Positions 1-6,529 of a DNA stretch of 55,844 bases are shown here, piece after piece. The stretch lies in the IMG/VR virus record IMGVR_UViG_3300043446_000624, positions 1-55,844 of that record, one strand, 5' to 3'. Every line of letters starts with the position of its first letter. Position 1 is the stretch's first letter. The notes under the pieces were generated by a model. That model saw only the letters and a list, made by a program, of their open reading frames with translations, did no database searches and was not told the origin of the DNA. The stretch comes from a virus. Position numbers and translations under genes: made by a program.

Positions 1-871
1 GCATGTCATCCACGCTGTCCTTGACTTGCGCTCGTTTGAACGCGCTCTCGCGCAGGTCTTCGATGTTCACACCTGCGATTGCTTGCTCCAGTTGTTGACG
101 TGCGTCCTCCAGTTCAGGGTTGTTTGTAATGTTGAAGTTCTTGAGCGTGTCGCAAATCTCTACGGCCTGCGTGAGCGTTGTCTCGTAAATCTTGCGGCGC
201 TTGGTCTTGCCATCATCCTCGTTCATCTCAGGCTCGGTGCAAGCGTTGCTTATGCGAACCGCACTCGCTACTAGACGTTCAGCCGCATCCTCCATCACTC
301 GGTCGATGATGTTCTGGGCTTGTCGCTCGTAGTGTTGCTTCAGTTGCTCGGCTGTCTCGTTGAACACAGCGTTGCGGAAGTCGCCCTCGGGGACGCGGCT
401 CACGAACTCCTCGATGTAAAACTTGTTGCGGACAATTTGTGGTTCAGGGTATGCTGAACGATCAAACATATCGCCTTGCTTGAACGCCGCATCGCTGACG
501 ATGGACTGATACCTTCCCATGAAGTTATCTAGCAGGGAACCGAATTGCACCTTGTGCTCGCTCAGTTCTTTCATGAATCGCTCGATGATGTGCGTTGGAA
601 CCAGACGTGCGTCCCCCGCCCAATCGTACGTCAGACGCTGAAGCCAGTTATAGACCGTCTGCCTGTAATTGAGCAACGCCTTATGTTCCGGGTTACCTGC
701 GAGCAGGTTCTGCGTGACCTTGGCTGAGTCTGCGCTCGCGCGCTTCGCCGTCGTGATCTCGTTGGATAGAGACTTTTCTTGGCGAGTCGCAGTCCAGACG
801 TGCGTGGTCACAGTCACAATCATCGCGCTCGATGACAGGTTGATGAGATGCTTTGGTGCGTCAAGGTTCAT
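1..871 (-). CDS. Phage protein of unknown function, DUF3150-like (3' end cut by window edge)
   Basis: An open frame runs from an ATG at 871 off the left edge, giving 290 codons without a stop. The protein starts MNLDAPKHLINLSSSAMIVT. It contains a V(R/T)xWTA(R/T) segment near residue 28, an Asp-Tyr-rich middle, a P(E)GDFR motif near residue 180 and a helical C-terminal half with EICDTLKNFNITNNPELEDA. This order matches a phage family I recall as unknown function and related to DUF3150, usually about 295-300 residues, so only a handful of residues should be missing. It is the most downstream visible gene of the minus-strand operon and follows the zinc-ribbon gene with an 11-bp gap. No enzymatic motif is visible. 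DUF3150 relatives sometimes sit near MoxR-type AAA ATPases, which would lie beyond the edge; that is inference. Confidence 0.7.
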   Translation of the reverse strand, partial: MNLDAPKHLINLSSSAMIVTVTTHVWTATRQEKSLSNEITTAKRASADSAKVTQNLLAGNPEHKALLNYRQTVYNWLQRLTYDWAGDARLVPTHIIERFMKELSEHKVQFGSLLDNFMGRYQSIVSDAAFKQGDMFDRSAYPEPQIVRNKFYIEEFVSRVPEGDFRNAVFNETAEQLKQHYERQAQNIIDRVMEDAAERLVASAVRISNACTEPEMNEDDGKTKRRKIYETTLTQAVEICDTLKNFNITNNPELEDARQQLEQAIAGVNIEDLRESAFKRAQVKDSVDDM

Positions 872-881
872 GATTACTCCT

Positions 882-1094
882 TCAGAGGGTGGTGGGTTGG
901 TATTTACTGTTGATGCCGCGCAGGTCAGCGCGGTTCGTGATGAGCACATAGTTGCTCTTGTGCATCGGGGCTATGGTGTGGCGTTGCTGTCGTGCGTGAG
1001 TCTCCCCGCACAATAGACACAGCTTGTACCCCATAGCCGCGCGACGAATAGAGTACGGCTCGCCGCACTCCACGCAGGTAGCGTATTGCTTCAT
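882..1094 (-). CDS. Small zinc-ribbon protein
   Basis: A 70-residue protein with two CxxC pairs (C7/C10 in CVEC and C26/C29 in CLLC), the layout of a four-cysteine zinc ribbon. A conserved-looking tail, MHKSNYVLITNRADLRGINS, follows. A longer frame extends upstream, but its first 44 residues are low-complexity Ser/Thr/Pro antisense-like sequence that would overlap the preceding gene. The ATG at 1094 lies 1 bp past the TGA of the upstream gene, so translation is probably coupled. Small phage zinc ribbons of this kind commonly act as nucleic-acid or RNA polymerase binding factors; no specific role can be read from this sequence. Confidence 0.75.
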   Translation of the reverse strand: MKQYATCVECGEPYSIRRAAMGYKLCLLCGETHARQQRHTIAPMHKSNYVLITNRADLRGINSKYQPTTL

Positions 1095-1095
1095 G

Positions 1096-1344
1096 TCAGA
1101 CCCGATGTGTGGCGAGGTCGAGGGGGATGATGGCGTAAGTGTTGTGCTGACCAAGTTCGTACTCGTCGCCTTGGATGCAGAGGTGCATCTCGAACTCGGC
1201 GGTCTGCTTGTCAACGTAAGCCGCAACGGGCTTGCCGTTGCAGGTCATGACGTACACCTGCGGGGGCTTGATCTGAGGGGTGGGCAGGATTGCATCCTGC
1301 TGTGCTTTGAGGATTGCCTCATAGACTGATTTCATACGTCCCAT
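1096..1344 (-). CDS. Hypothetical protein, 82 aa
   Basis: I do not recognise this family. The chosen ATG at 1344 is preceded by GGAG with a 6-nt spacer, whereas upstream ATG and TTG candidates in the same frame lack a Shine-Dalgarno sequence. The protein begins MGRMKSVYEAILKAQQDA. A helix is followed by a predicted beta-rich middle (PPQVYVMTCNGKPVAAYVDK) and an acidic stretch (GDEYELGQ). It resembles a small alpha/beta accessory protein with no signal peptide or membrane segment. It sits between a 113-bp gap upstream and the zinc-ribbon gene downstream. Confidence 0.65.
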   Translation of the reverse strand: MGRMKSVYEAILKAQQDAILPTPQIKPPQVYVMTCNGKPVAAYVDKQTAEFEMHLCIQGDEYELGQHNTYAIIPLDLATHRV

Positions 1345-1457
1345 GACTGACTCCATTTCATTGACTGGTGAATGACTAAATACAACTGTTGAGCAGGTAA
1401 TTCCCCGACTCAGATTCAATTATATCACAACTTTACAAATAAACATAGGGGGTTACC

Positions 1458-1757
1458 CTAACTATTTTGTTCCTCCCCTGTTGCCTCGGAATGCCGTTGA
1501 TACTTGTCGTACTCGGGTCGTGCCCAAGGCACAGGTATGCCTATCTGATTGGTGGGGTACTTCTCACGGAGCGCAGTCACGACCTCGCACATCCGTTCGT
1601 GGTACTCAGCCATTGCCTCGTTGATCTTGTGCACATCATCCATCTGCACATCTGTCTTGAAGTCTTTGTGACCCATCAACTCAATCAGCTTGCGGTCTGC
1701 CTCATCGCGCTTCGCCACGATTGACCTGAACTTCTCGTATGCTTCCCTGAATGTCAC
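1458..1757 (-). CDS. Hypothetical helical protein, 99 aa
   Basis: This protein starts with GTG at 1757 inside the last codons of the upstream gene (GTGA overlap of 4 nt), so translation is likely coupled. The sequence is charged and helical (TFREAYEKFRSIVAKRDEAD, then AMAEYHERMCEVVTALREKY), suggesting a two-helix hairpin or coiled coil, with a proline-rich C-terminal tail (IPVPWARPEYDKY). No catalytic motif is recognisable. It ends at a 113-bp intergenic region before the next downstream gene. Function is unknown. Confidence 0.7.
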   Translation of the reverse strand: MTFREAYEKFRSIVAKRDEADRKLIELMGHKDFKTDVQMDDVHKINEAMAEYHERMCEVVTALREKYPTNQIGIPVPWARPEYDKYQRHSEATGEEQNS

Positions 1758-1954
1758 TTCAGCACCCCCTGAATCTGTACAGGTTCTTGTACAACTCTCA
1801 CCTCGTACCCCAGTTGGACAATGTTTTTTAGGGTTGCTTCGGTCAGCGTTGTCGTGCCTGCGATGGACGCAAACACCTTGGACTTGTCACACTTCGGATA
1901 GAACTTGCGCTGTCCATACACATCCCTAACAAGGATCTGGATCTCTAGGTTCAT
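1754..1954 (-). CDS. Small conserved phage protein (MNLEIQILVRDVYG family)
   Basis: The 66-residue form starts at the ATG at 1954, preceded by AAAGGA with an 8-nt spacer, and matches a recurrent phage family of about 60-65 residues. It has an N-terminal strand with YG.R..YP.CD, then SIAGTTTLTEATLKNI and a C-terminal strand LGYEVRVVQEP. The frame is open a further 46 codons to a GTG at 2092 that overlaps the upstream stop (GTGA), so a longer coupled product of 112 residues is possible. The family match and the strong Shine-Dalgarno favour the short form. Function is unknown. Confidence 0.75.
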   Translation of the reverse strand: MNLEIQILVRDVYGQRKFYPKCDKSKVFASIAGTTTLTEATLKNIVQLGYEVRVVQEPVQIQGVLK

Positions 1955-2088
1955 ACTGTTTTTCCTTTCTGTTTTCTCACGGGTCATCTCGGTCAATGTG
2001 CGCTTCCAACCAATGCGCGACAGGAACCACCGGAACAATGGCTGAGACAAGTCTTGGTTCAGCAACTCTGGGTTGTCGCCTTTCGGGT

Positions 2089-2268
2089 TCACTTGATTAA
2101 CTCCTTGTGTATGGCTTCGTGTAAGACTTTCTCCAGCCGAGTGATGTTCCGCATATACGCCCGAGACTCCTTGGTTTCGCTCAGTCCACTTGCCACAAGC
2201 GCGGACGCCTGTATGAAGCGCAGGTCAACAAGCATCTTCTTAATGCTCGACAGTTCTTCCAATGTCAT
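2089..2268 (-). CDS. Hypothetical small helical protein, 59 aa
   Basis: Begins MTLEELSSIKKMLVDLRFIQ at an ATG that overlaps the upstream stop as ATGA, a typical coupled start. The sequence is almost entirely helical and includes a Lys/Arg-rich second helix (AYMRNITRLEKVLHEAIHKE), so a small helical hairpin is likely. A longer frame upstream is rejected because its extra 55 residues are the antisense-like shadow of the overlapping gene. I do not recognise the family. Confidence 0.65.
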   Translation of the reverse strand: MTLEELSSIKKMLVDLRFIQASALVASGLSETKESRAYMRNITRLEKVLHEAIHKELIK

Positions 2269-2642
2269 TTCAGCATCTCCTGAATCAGTAACTTCATCAA
2301 GTCCTCGTCTGTCTGCCACCCTATCGGCTCGCTGTCCGTTGAGCGTAGCCACACCTCGTATGGGCGCTCGGGGTCGCAGTGGAACAACTGCCCACTGATA
2401 GCGGTCACCTCCCGCCCGTTGGGGAACACCCACTTGGCGTAATAGTGGTTGTGCATATCCAAGGATGACTTCTCGTATGCCCCCGCATTCTTAGCCATCC
2501 CATGCAGTCCACTCGTCTCGATGTACTCAGCCAGCGGTAGACGCGGCGTTGACCGATCAGGTGGGATGATGAATGCTTCAGCCATCTTTGCAAAGGCGCT
2601 CTTTTGCGTTGGGTCGTATGTGTACGTTCTGTACGTTCTCAT
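2265..2642 (-). CDS. Hypothetical protein, 125 aa
   Basis: The ATG at 2642 overlaps the stop of the upstream gene (ATGA). The protein begins MRTYRTYTYDPTQKSAFAKM. The centre is rich in aromatic and polar residues (HNHYYAKWVFPNGREVT), followed by WLRSTDSEPIGWQTDEDLMK. The alternation suggests a small beta-sheet core capped by helices. There is no membrane segment and no obvious metal-binding set, although three His/Tyr-rich positions cluster at DMHNHYY. It lies in the translationally coupled minus-strand operon. Function is unknown. Confidence 0.65.
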   Translation of the reverse strand: MRTYRTYTYDPTQKSAFAKMAEAFIIPPDRSTPRLPLAEYIETSGLHGMAKNAGAYEKSSLDMHNHYYAKWVFPNGREVTAISGQLFHCDPERPYEVWLRSTDSEPIGWQTDEDLMKLLIQEMLK

Positions 2643-2998
2643 AGGATGTTGTACCCTTTCAGCCAACGGCGTGTATCTTTGCCGGGGGCAACGATTGTGA
2701 GCCCTGCGTATTCATCGTCCACATCGTTGAACTCGTCCATGCAGAAGTCTGGGTCGCAAGTGTTCAGCGCCAAGTACTCGGCATCGTTCAGGGGGTCGTG
2801 AACGCTTAGCCAGTCGGACACGATGGTGTCTGTGGAAAGACTTGTTTTGTTGTTTGCTTTGGTGGTTGTGTGTTTCTTTGTGACACGCAGAGCCTTCCGT
2901 GTCACACGGGGCAGGGCTTTGTGCCACTCGGTGGCATCATGGGGGATAACAACAACATCCTGCGTCATGGCAGGTGTCCAGACAAATGCAGCTTTCAT
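2639..2998 (-). CDS. Hypothetical protein, first gene of left minus-strand operon
   Basis: The 119-residue protein starts at the ATG at 2998, which has AGGAG with a 6-nt spacer; an in-frame upstream start lacks this signal. It has a basic Lys/Thr-rich middle (ALRVTKKHTTTKANNKT) and a very acidic C-terminal half (DPDFCMDEFNDVDDEYAG), ending in KDTRRWLKGYNIL. The charge segregation suggests interaction with nucleic acid or another protein, but nothing enzymatic is visible. It is the promoter-proximal gene of the operon that runs down to position 1, with an extended -10 promoter about 120 bp upstream. Confidence 0.65.
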   Translation of the reverse strand: MKAAFVWTPAMTQDVVVIPHDATEWHKALPRVTRKALRVTKKHTTTKANNKTSLSTDTIVSDWLSVHDPLNDAEYLALNTCDPDFCMDEFNDVDDEYAGLTIVAPGKDTRRWLKGYNIL

Positions 2999-3114
2999 GA
3001 CCAACTCCTAACTGAATCAAACTGAATGAACTAAATTCACCACCCCGTGAACCACTAAACAGCGGAACGACAGGGCGATGGGCTTGTTGGAGAGTTCTTT
3101 CCCCAACTGTTTGT

Positions 3115-3123
3115 ATTATAACA
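3115..3123 (-). promoter_or_regulatory. Extended -10 promoter for left minus-strand operon
   Basis: Read on the minus strand this is TGTTATAAT, a perfect extended -10 element (TGn plus TATAAT). It lies about 120 bp upstream of the first gene of the left operon. No convincing -35 hexamer sits 17 bp upstream, which is tolerated for extended -10 promoters. The host sigma-70 family holoenzyme is the presumed user. Confidence 0.5.
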
Positions 3124-3268
3124 TTCTTTGACGATTGGTGGTAGGGGTCGGGGGCAACTATTTTGGGGTGGGGGTGGTGACACCTGTGACACCTTTTGTG
3201 CAAACTCTGGGAGGGGGAACAGAGGTGATAGATGGATTTGGGCTTTGCTTAGATGAAGTATTGGGGGC

Positions 3269-3277
3269 TTATCCACA
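3269..3277 (+). promoter_or_regulatory. DnaA box (exact consensus)
   Basis: The sequence is TTATCCACA, identical to the consensus DnaA box. It lies at the left edge of the iteron-containing non-coding region, upstream of the AT-rich tract. Confidence 0.5.
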
Positions 3278-3479
3278 ACTCCGTTGGAACGGGAAAGGGA
3301 CGAAAATGGGGTAAAAACGGGGTATTTGTAAAGTTGGCTTGGAATCTGGAATAAATCTTGGAATCACAAAAAATGGTGCTGTGTAATACTTAGTACTTCA
3401 GGGGGTGGTGAAAAGACATGGAATTTGTAATAGATATATATCTATATTTATTTATAGTAGTAGTAGTAGTATTACTCGA

Positions 3480-3501
3480 TTCCAAAATTCCAAAATTCCA
3501 A
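3480..3501 (+). repeat. Triple 8-bp iteron TTCCAAAA
   Basis: Three TTCCAA hexamers start at 3480, 3488 and 3496, an exact 8-bp period, immediately after the AT-rich TAG-repeat tract. The same period recurs in pairs at 3641/3649, 3820/3828, 3841/3849 and 3870/3878. Confidence 0.8.
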
Positions 3502-3640
3502 CGATTTTGCAGAGGCTTCCGTGAAGAAGATGTTGCTTAAAAAATGAGCATTGTTAAATTTGCGGTGTGCGAAAGATGCACCGCGCGGCAAACCTTGCCG
3601 ACGAGATTAACTTCGTTTGGCCTGACCATCTCGAAAAATC

Positions 3641-3883
3641 TTGGAATTTTGGAATTTTCCTGTGGATAACCCCATAAAAGCCTTATAAATCAAGTACTTA
3701 CGCGGTTCCAATTTGGTTTTGCGTTTTGGAATTAAATTCCAAAATGGGGGTTTCGGTTCCAAAATGGTGGAACTTGGCGCGTTTCGCTAGAACAATGCTC
3801 ACGCGATAATCTACTCCGATTCCAAGATTCCAAAACCTTGTTCCAAAATTCCAATTTAGTCCAGCCAATTTGGAATTTTGGAA
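3641..3883. repeat. Cluster of TTCCAA/TTGGAA repeats, both orientations
   Basis: Hexamers occur at 3641 and 3649 (TTGGAA), 3706 (TTCCAA), 3726 (TTGGAA), 3737 and 3757 (TTCCAA), 3820, 3828, 3841 and 3849 (TTCCAA), and 3870 and 3878 (TTGGAA). Four of the pairs have 8-bp spacing and several face each other to form longer inverted repeats. A dedicated DNA-binding protein is implied; its identity is unknown. Confidence 0.75.
3661..3669 (-). promoter_or_regulatory. DnaA box (exact consensus, inverted)
   Basis: TGTGGATAA on the plus strand is the reverse complement of TTATCCACA. It directly follows a tandem TTGGAATT pair and lies about 200 bp from the AT-rich tract, in opposite orientation to the box at 3269. 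Confidence 0.5.
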
Positions 3884-3969
3884 TTTCACCGACCCCTGAA
3901 TCACTAAATAGCGAGCTTGCGCCCAGAGCACGCGCGAGGACTCATAACTGGTCTCAAACCCCGCTAGGG

Positions 3970-4014
3970 GCAAAAAGAAACCCCGCCCGACATCTTGCGA
4001 CATCGGGCGGGGTT
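3970..4014 (-). terminator. Rho-independent terminator after the 206-aa gene
   Basis: On the minus strand a 12-bp GC-rich stem (arms 3979-3990 and 4003-4014, AACCCCGCCCGA pairing with its complement) encloses a 12-nt loop and is followed by TCTTTTTG. It starts 10 bp beyond the stop codon at 4024. Confidence 0.85.
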
Positions 4015-4023
4015 AGTGATCAC

Positions 4024-4644
4024 TTACTTGATCTTGTCGTAGAAGGCATCAATGGCCACGCGAAGTTTCACTTCGTCAACGGCCTGCTCATCATTGCGGG
4101 AGTGAGCATTTTTGCAACGCTTCTTCATGTCCGCAAAGGTATCATTAAGGTATGACATGAAACCCTTAGCCTGCACACGCTCTCGGGGTTTACCCTCGTT
4201 TTGCACCTTGCGAACTTCGCGGGTAATGTCAGCCATTTTGTTACTGACGAACTTGCTGAACTTGGTGCGGATCGGGCCAATGATGCCATGCAACACCGGT
4301 TGATCGGTCTTGAGTTGACCGAACGCTTGCTGACTGTAGGACATGCAATAGTCCAACGTCACCAAGGTGTTACCCTTTTCATTGGGCACCCATGACAGAC
4401 TGTCATAGGTCACGGCGGGATTGAGTTCTTGCCAACGAAGTGCGAACCCGGTTTTGAGTTCGTCTTTGACGGCGGCGGGAACTTCATCGAGAAACGTGGG
4501 GCATTTCTCGTTGATCCAACGGGCGACCGCGTTCAGCGACTCACCCGCGAGAACCGCCTTGTAGGCGGCATCCTTGTAGGATGAGGGAGTGGCATCGTAT
4601 GCCACGGCCACGGCCTGCGCCGTGGGGGTTTTGGTTTTGCTCAT
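4024..4644 (-). CDS. Hypothetical protein, 206 aa
   Basis: The ATG at 4644 has GGAG with a 5-nt spacer. Sequence upstream in the same frame is Arg-rich non-coding DNA and carries a promoter. The product begins MSKTKTPTAQAVAVAYDATP and is largely helical with no membrane segment. It includes a conserved-looking centre (WVPNEKGNTLVTLDYCMSYS) and a basic C-terminal half (KMADITREVRKVQNEGKPRE, then DMKKRCKNAHSR). The abundance of lysines and arginines would suit a DNA- or RNA-binding role, but I do not recognise the family. It is a single-gene transcription unit with its own promoter and terminator, which suggests high or separately timed expression. Confidence 0.75.
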   Translation of the reverse strand: MSKTKTPTAQAVAVAYDATPSSYKDAAYKAVLAGESLNAVARWINEKCPTFLDEVPAAVKDELKTGFALRWQELNPAVTYDSLSWVPNEKGNTLVTLDYCMSYSQQAFGQLKTDQPVLHGIIGPIRTKFSKFVSNKMADITREVRKVQNEGKPRERVQAKGFMSYLNDTFADMKKRCKNAHSRNDEQAVDEVKLRVAIDAFYDKIK

Positions 4645-4704
4645 AGTATCTCCGATAAGCAAAGGGACGACAACCCGCCGCAACCGAATTGTCACGGCAT
4701 CGTG

Positions 4705-4722
4705 TCGTCTGATTAAGTTATA
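4705..4722 (-). promoter_or_regulatory. Promoter-like 18-mer, copy 1
   Basis: The plus-strand 18-mer TCGTCTGATTAAGTTATA matches the element at 5612-5629 at 16 of 18 positions. On the minus strand it reads TATAAC, then about 6 nt, then ATCAGACGA. TATAAC is a good -10, so transcripts could start in or just before ATCAGACGA. It lies 60-80 bp upstream of the 206-aa gene. No -35 hexamer is conserved between the copies, so a phage-specific or activator-dependent promoter is possible. Confidence 0.5.
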
Positions 4723-4856
4723 CATGATCGGCCATGGAATTGCGCGTTTCACCGGGGCGTGAACCACTATCTCGCTCGCTTGGCCCACTCGCTCACTCGC
4801 GTGGCTGGACTCGCGCCTACGCGCGCGGCGACAAATAACTGGTATCAATGGCCAAA

Positions 4857-4880
4857 TAAAAAGGGGACCGAAGTCCCCTT
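4857..4880 (-). terminator. Terminator with UUCG tetraloop
   Basis: In minus-strand sense the stem AAGGGGAC / GTCCCCTT closes a TTCG loop and is followed by TTTATTT, directly downstream of the stop at 4884. The core is identical to the terminator after the major capsid gene. Confidence 0.8.
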
Positions 4881-4883
4881 TTG

Positions 4884-5054
4884 TCAGTCCAACAGCTCCA
4901 AGAGCTTGTTGTACTCAGTGGTCATTTGCTCATCGCTCCACGTATCGACTATGCTGTAGTCGGGACGCATTCCAAACACGTCTTTATGCAGATCGCTGTA
5001 GCTTGCCCACATTTTTTCCATCGGGCTCATATCTTCCCAAGCTTTGAATTTCAT
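4884..5054 (-). CDS. Small hypothetical protein, 56 aa
   Basis: The ATG at 5054 is preceded by AGGAG with a 6-nt spacer and the frame ends at TCA (4884-4886), just before a terminator. The product begins MKFKAWEDMSPMEKMWASYS and continues to VFGMRPDYSIVDTWSDEQM before an acidic, leucine-rich end. It looks like a small helical protein of a type often seen in phage early regions. I do not know a function. It is transcribed with the 153-aa gene upstream, separated by a stable hairpin. Confidence 0.75.
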   Translation of the reverse strand: MKFKAWEDMSPMEKMWASYSDLHKDVFGMRPDYSIVDTWSDEQMTTEYNKLLELLD

Positions 5055-5069
5055 GGTGTTCTCCTAGAT

Positions 5070-5087
5070 GGGGGGCCAAAGCCCCCC
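5070..5087 (-). other. Intercistronic hairpin
   Basis: GGGGGGC and GCCCCCC arms pair around a 4-nt CAAA loop between the 153-aa and 56-aa genes. No T-tract follows on the minus strand, so this is more likely an RNA-stabilising or processing hairpin, or a weak attenuator, than a full terminator. Confidence 0.6.
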
Positions 5088-5093
5088 GGTTAA

Positions 5094-5555
5094 TCAATCA
5101 CACTGGATCGCGTACTTGGGAGTCGTCACTGTTTCAGTGCCGATCACAATTTTGCGACACGTTGGACTATCGTCCTTCACGTATGCACTCAGCAACACCC
5201 TGTAACCGTCCACGATGTACGTGAAGTCACGGTTCAGGCACGATGCGTATTCTTTTTGCTCATCAAGAGTGCCGATTTCTTCGAGCAACCATAGGACTGA
5301 TTCGAGTCGCAGGGACTTAAACCCGTCCAGATGGTACAGATTGATGCTAAACACGGGCTCGTCACCACTCATCCACATGTGCAGAGAGTTGCTACGCGAG
5401 TTGGTGTCGACACACATAGACAACGTGCGAAGCAAGCGGCCGATGGCTTTGCGCTGAGTGGTAAGGACTGCCACGCTGTTACGGGCGCGCACTACGCGGT
5501 CTTTGGCCTCACGCAAAGCGTTTGCGTAGAGTTGGGTTGCAATGGACTTTGCCAT
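5094..5555 (-). CDS. Hypothetical protein, 153 aa
   Basis: The ATG at 5555 has AGGAG with a 6-nt spacer. The N-terminal 45 residues are basic and helical (SIATQLYANALREAKDRVVR). They are followed by a beta-rich segment with tryptophans and tyrosines (HMWMSGDEPVFSINLYHLDG) and a C-terminal strand-rich region (FTYIVDGYRVLLSAYVKD). No membrane segment or catalytic set is visible and I do not recognise the family. It is the first gene of a two-gene unit and its upstream region carries the second copy of the promoter-like 18-mer. Confidence 0.7.
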   Translation of the reverse strand: MAKSIATQLYANALREAKDRVVRARNSVAVLTTQRKAIGRLLRTLSMCVDTNSRSNSLHMWMSGDEPVFSINLYHLDGFKSLRLESVLWLLEEIGTLDEQKEYASCLNRDFTYIVDGYRVLLSAYVKDDSPTCRKIVIGTETVTTPKYAIQCD

Positions 5556-5611
5556 TTCATTCTCCTAGATAGACGACACTCTGGCTTTGCGACATGCTCT
5601 GCATCATTGCA

Positions 5612-5629
5612 TCGTCTGATAATGTTATA
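5612..5629 (-). promoter_or_regulatory. Promoter-like 18-mer, copy 2
   Basis: TCGTCTGATAATGTTATA on the plus strand, 16/18 identical to 4705-4722. On the minus strand it gives TATAAC followed by ATTATCAGACGA, upstream of the 153-aa gene by about 60 bp. The two copies are the only ones I found and both precede genes of unknown function. Confidence 0.5.
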
Positions 5630-5930
5630 TACCAGCCCTGAGAAAAATTCTCGGTTTGGCGCTGACCCACCCTATCCCCACCCCCCAAGATCTCGCTCGG
5701 GTCCCATCGCGGCTCCATACACTAAGCGGAGCACAAACGACGCCCAACTTCTCTATAACTTAGTACGTATAAAATCATCTTTAACTCTGCACTTCGCTGC
5801 AACCCAATATCCATGCGGGTTCCAGATTAATTCCGCTAGTGCGTGCATGCTCGTTTTGGCGGAAATACCCCCTTGCTTTTTCTAAGTCCCCCCCATCGAA
5901 AAAATTTTTTATAAAAATTTTGGACTTATG

Positions 5931-5939
5931 TGCTATATT
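5931..5939 (+). promoter_or_regulatory. Extended -10 promoter for packaging/head operon
   Basis: TGCTATATT (TGn plus TATATT) lies 33 bp upstream of the small terminase start, after an A/T-rich block. Downstream bases CCGGCCATCT resemble those after the TATATT at 14533-14538 (GCCAGCATCT), suggesting two related late promoters. Confidence 0.5.
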
Positions 5940-5971
5940 CCGGCCATCTTTGGAGTGCACCCCTTTCCTCT

Positions 5972-6529
5972 ATGGATGACTTTATTCCTGAAGTGGACGA
6001 GAACGTCCCACTGCCAGCCTCCGCCCTGGAGGCTATGCCGCCGCTTTCCGCAATGGAAGAGGTCGAGATGCGAGGCAGAACCCTCAAGATGCTTTCAGAC
6101 CTGACCGGCAAGCCGATCGAACCGACACAGTTCCATCGTGGTCAAGCTGTTGAAGTTATTAAACAGGTGGTCGAGAACAAGACTGATCTGAACCTGACCA
6201 CATTCCCGAACGAAACAATGGCCTATCTGGCCGGGATGGTTGCTCAGTACGATCACATGATCGTGCGGGAGTTAGCCGACCTGAAGCTGTACGTCGTCAA
6301 TAAGTTGTTAGCTGAGACAGATAACCCAGACGGAAAGATTCGTCTACCCGCTATCAAGGCGCTGGGCGAAATTGACGGCGTTGATGCGTTCAAGCGCCGC
6401 ACCGAAGTGACACATAAGACGCAACCGATTGAAGAAGTCGAGCGGGAGCTGCTAGAAACACTGCAAAAAGCTAAGAGCCGCGCGATTGACGTAGTAGCTC
6501 GGGAAGTACCCAATGCAACTAACCCTTGA
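5972..6529 (+). CDS. terS: Terminase small subunit (probable)
   Basis: The 185-residue protein sits immediately upstream of, and overlaps by 17 bp, the terminase large subunit, the classic terS position. It begins MDDFIPEVDENVPLPASALE, has a long helical core (VEMRGRTLKMLSDLTG; MAYLAGMVAQYDHMIVRELA) and ends with a charged coiled-coil-like stretch (PIEEVERELLETLQKAKSRA). No canonical HTH stands out at the N-terminus. The role inferred is recognition of the packaging site and regulation of the ATPase/nuclease. The start at 5972 is chosen over the TTG at 5930 because the latter lies within the promoter; the Shine-Dalgarno is weak. Confidence 0.75.
   Translation: MDDFIPEVDENVPLPASALEAMPPLSAMEEVEMRGRTLKMLSDLTGKPIEPTQFHRGQAVEVIKQVVENKTDLNLTTFPNETMAYLAGMVAQYDHMIVRELADLKLYVVNKLLAETDNPDGKIRLPAIKALGEIDGVDAFKRRTEVTHKTQPIEEVERELLETLQKAKSRAIDVVAREVPNATNP

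Larger units (their letters stand above)
2999..4023. other. Large non-coding region, candidate replication origin
   Basis: About 1 kb without a convincing gene. Frames present here are short, lack Shine-Dalgarno sequences and run through repeats. It contains exact DnaA boxes at 3269-3277 (TTATCCACA) and 3661-3669 (TGTGGATAA), an AT-rich tract around 3431-3473 including a TAG trinucleotide run, and 17 copies of the hexamer TTCCAA or TTGGAA between about 3339 and 3883. The combination of DnaA boxes, iteron-like repeats and an AT-rich tract next to small early genes is what bidirectional replication origins often look like. An alternative is a binding array for a phage transcription regulator. 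One further exact DnaA box occurs inside a coding region at 39087-39095, so single boxes alone are weak evidence. Confidence 0.5.
5556..5971. other. Divergent non-coding region between early and late genes
   Basis: About 415 bp with no supported gene. It carries the minus-strand promoter-like element at 5612-5629 and, at its right end, an AT-rich block followed by an extended -10 element for the plus-strand packaging operon. The middle (about 5660-5880) shows no repeat or structure I can name; several stops interrupt all frames. Confidence 0.7.

Noticed and set aside
3480-3883. CRISPR-like array
   Set aside because: The repeats are 6-8 bp with no spacers of constant length; no cas genes are nearby. 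The Cas4-like nuclease at 54466 stands alone.
3698-4155. Short frames on both strands through the TTCCAA repeat region
   Set aside because: They translate repeats (for example FQNSN / WNFG patterns), lack ribosome sites, and one crosses the terminator.
4645-4848. N-terminal extension of the 206-aa gene to 274 aa
   Set aside because: The extension is Arg-rich, includes the promoter-like element, and the ATG at 4644 has a strong Shine-Dalgarno.
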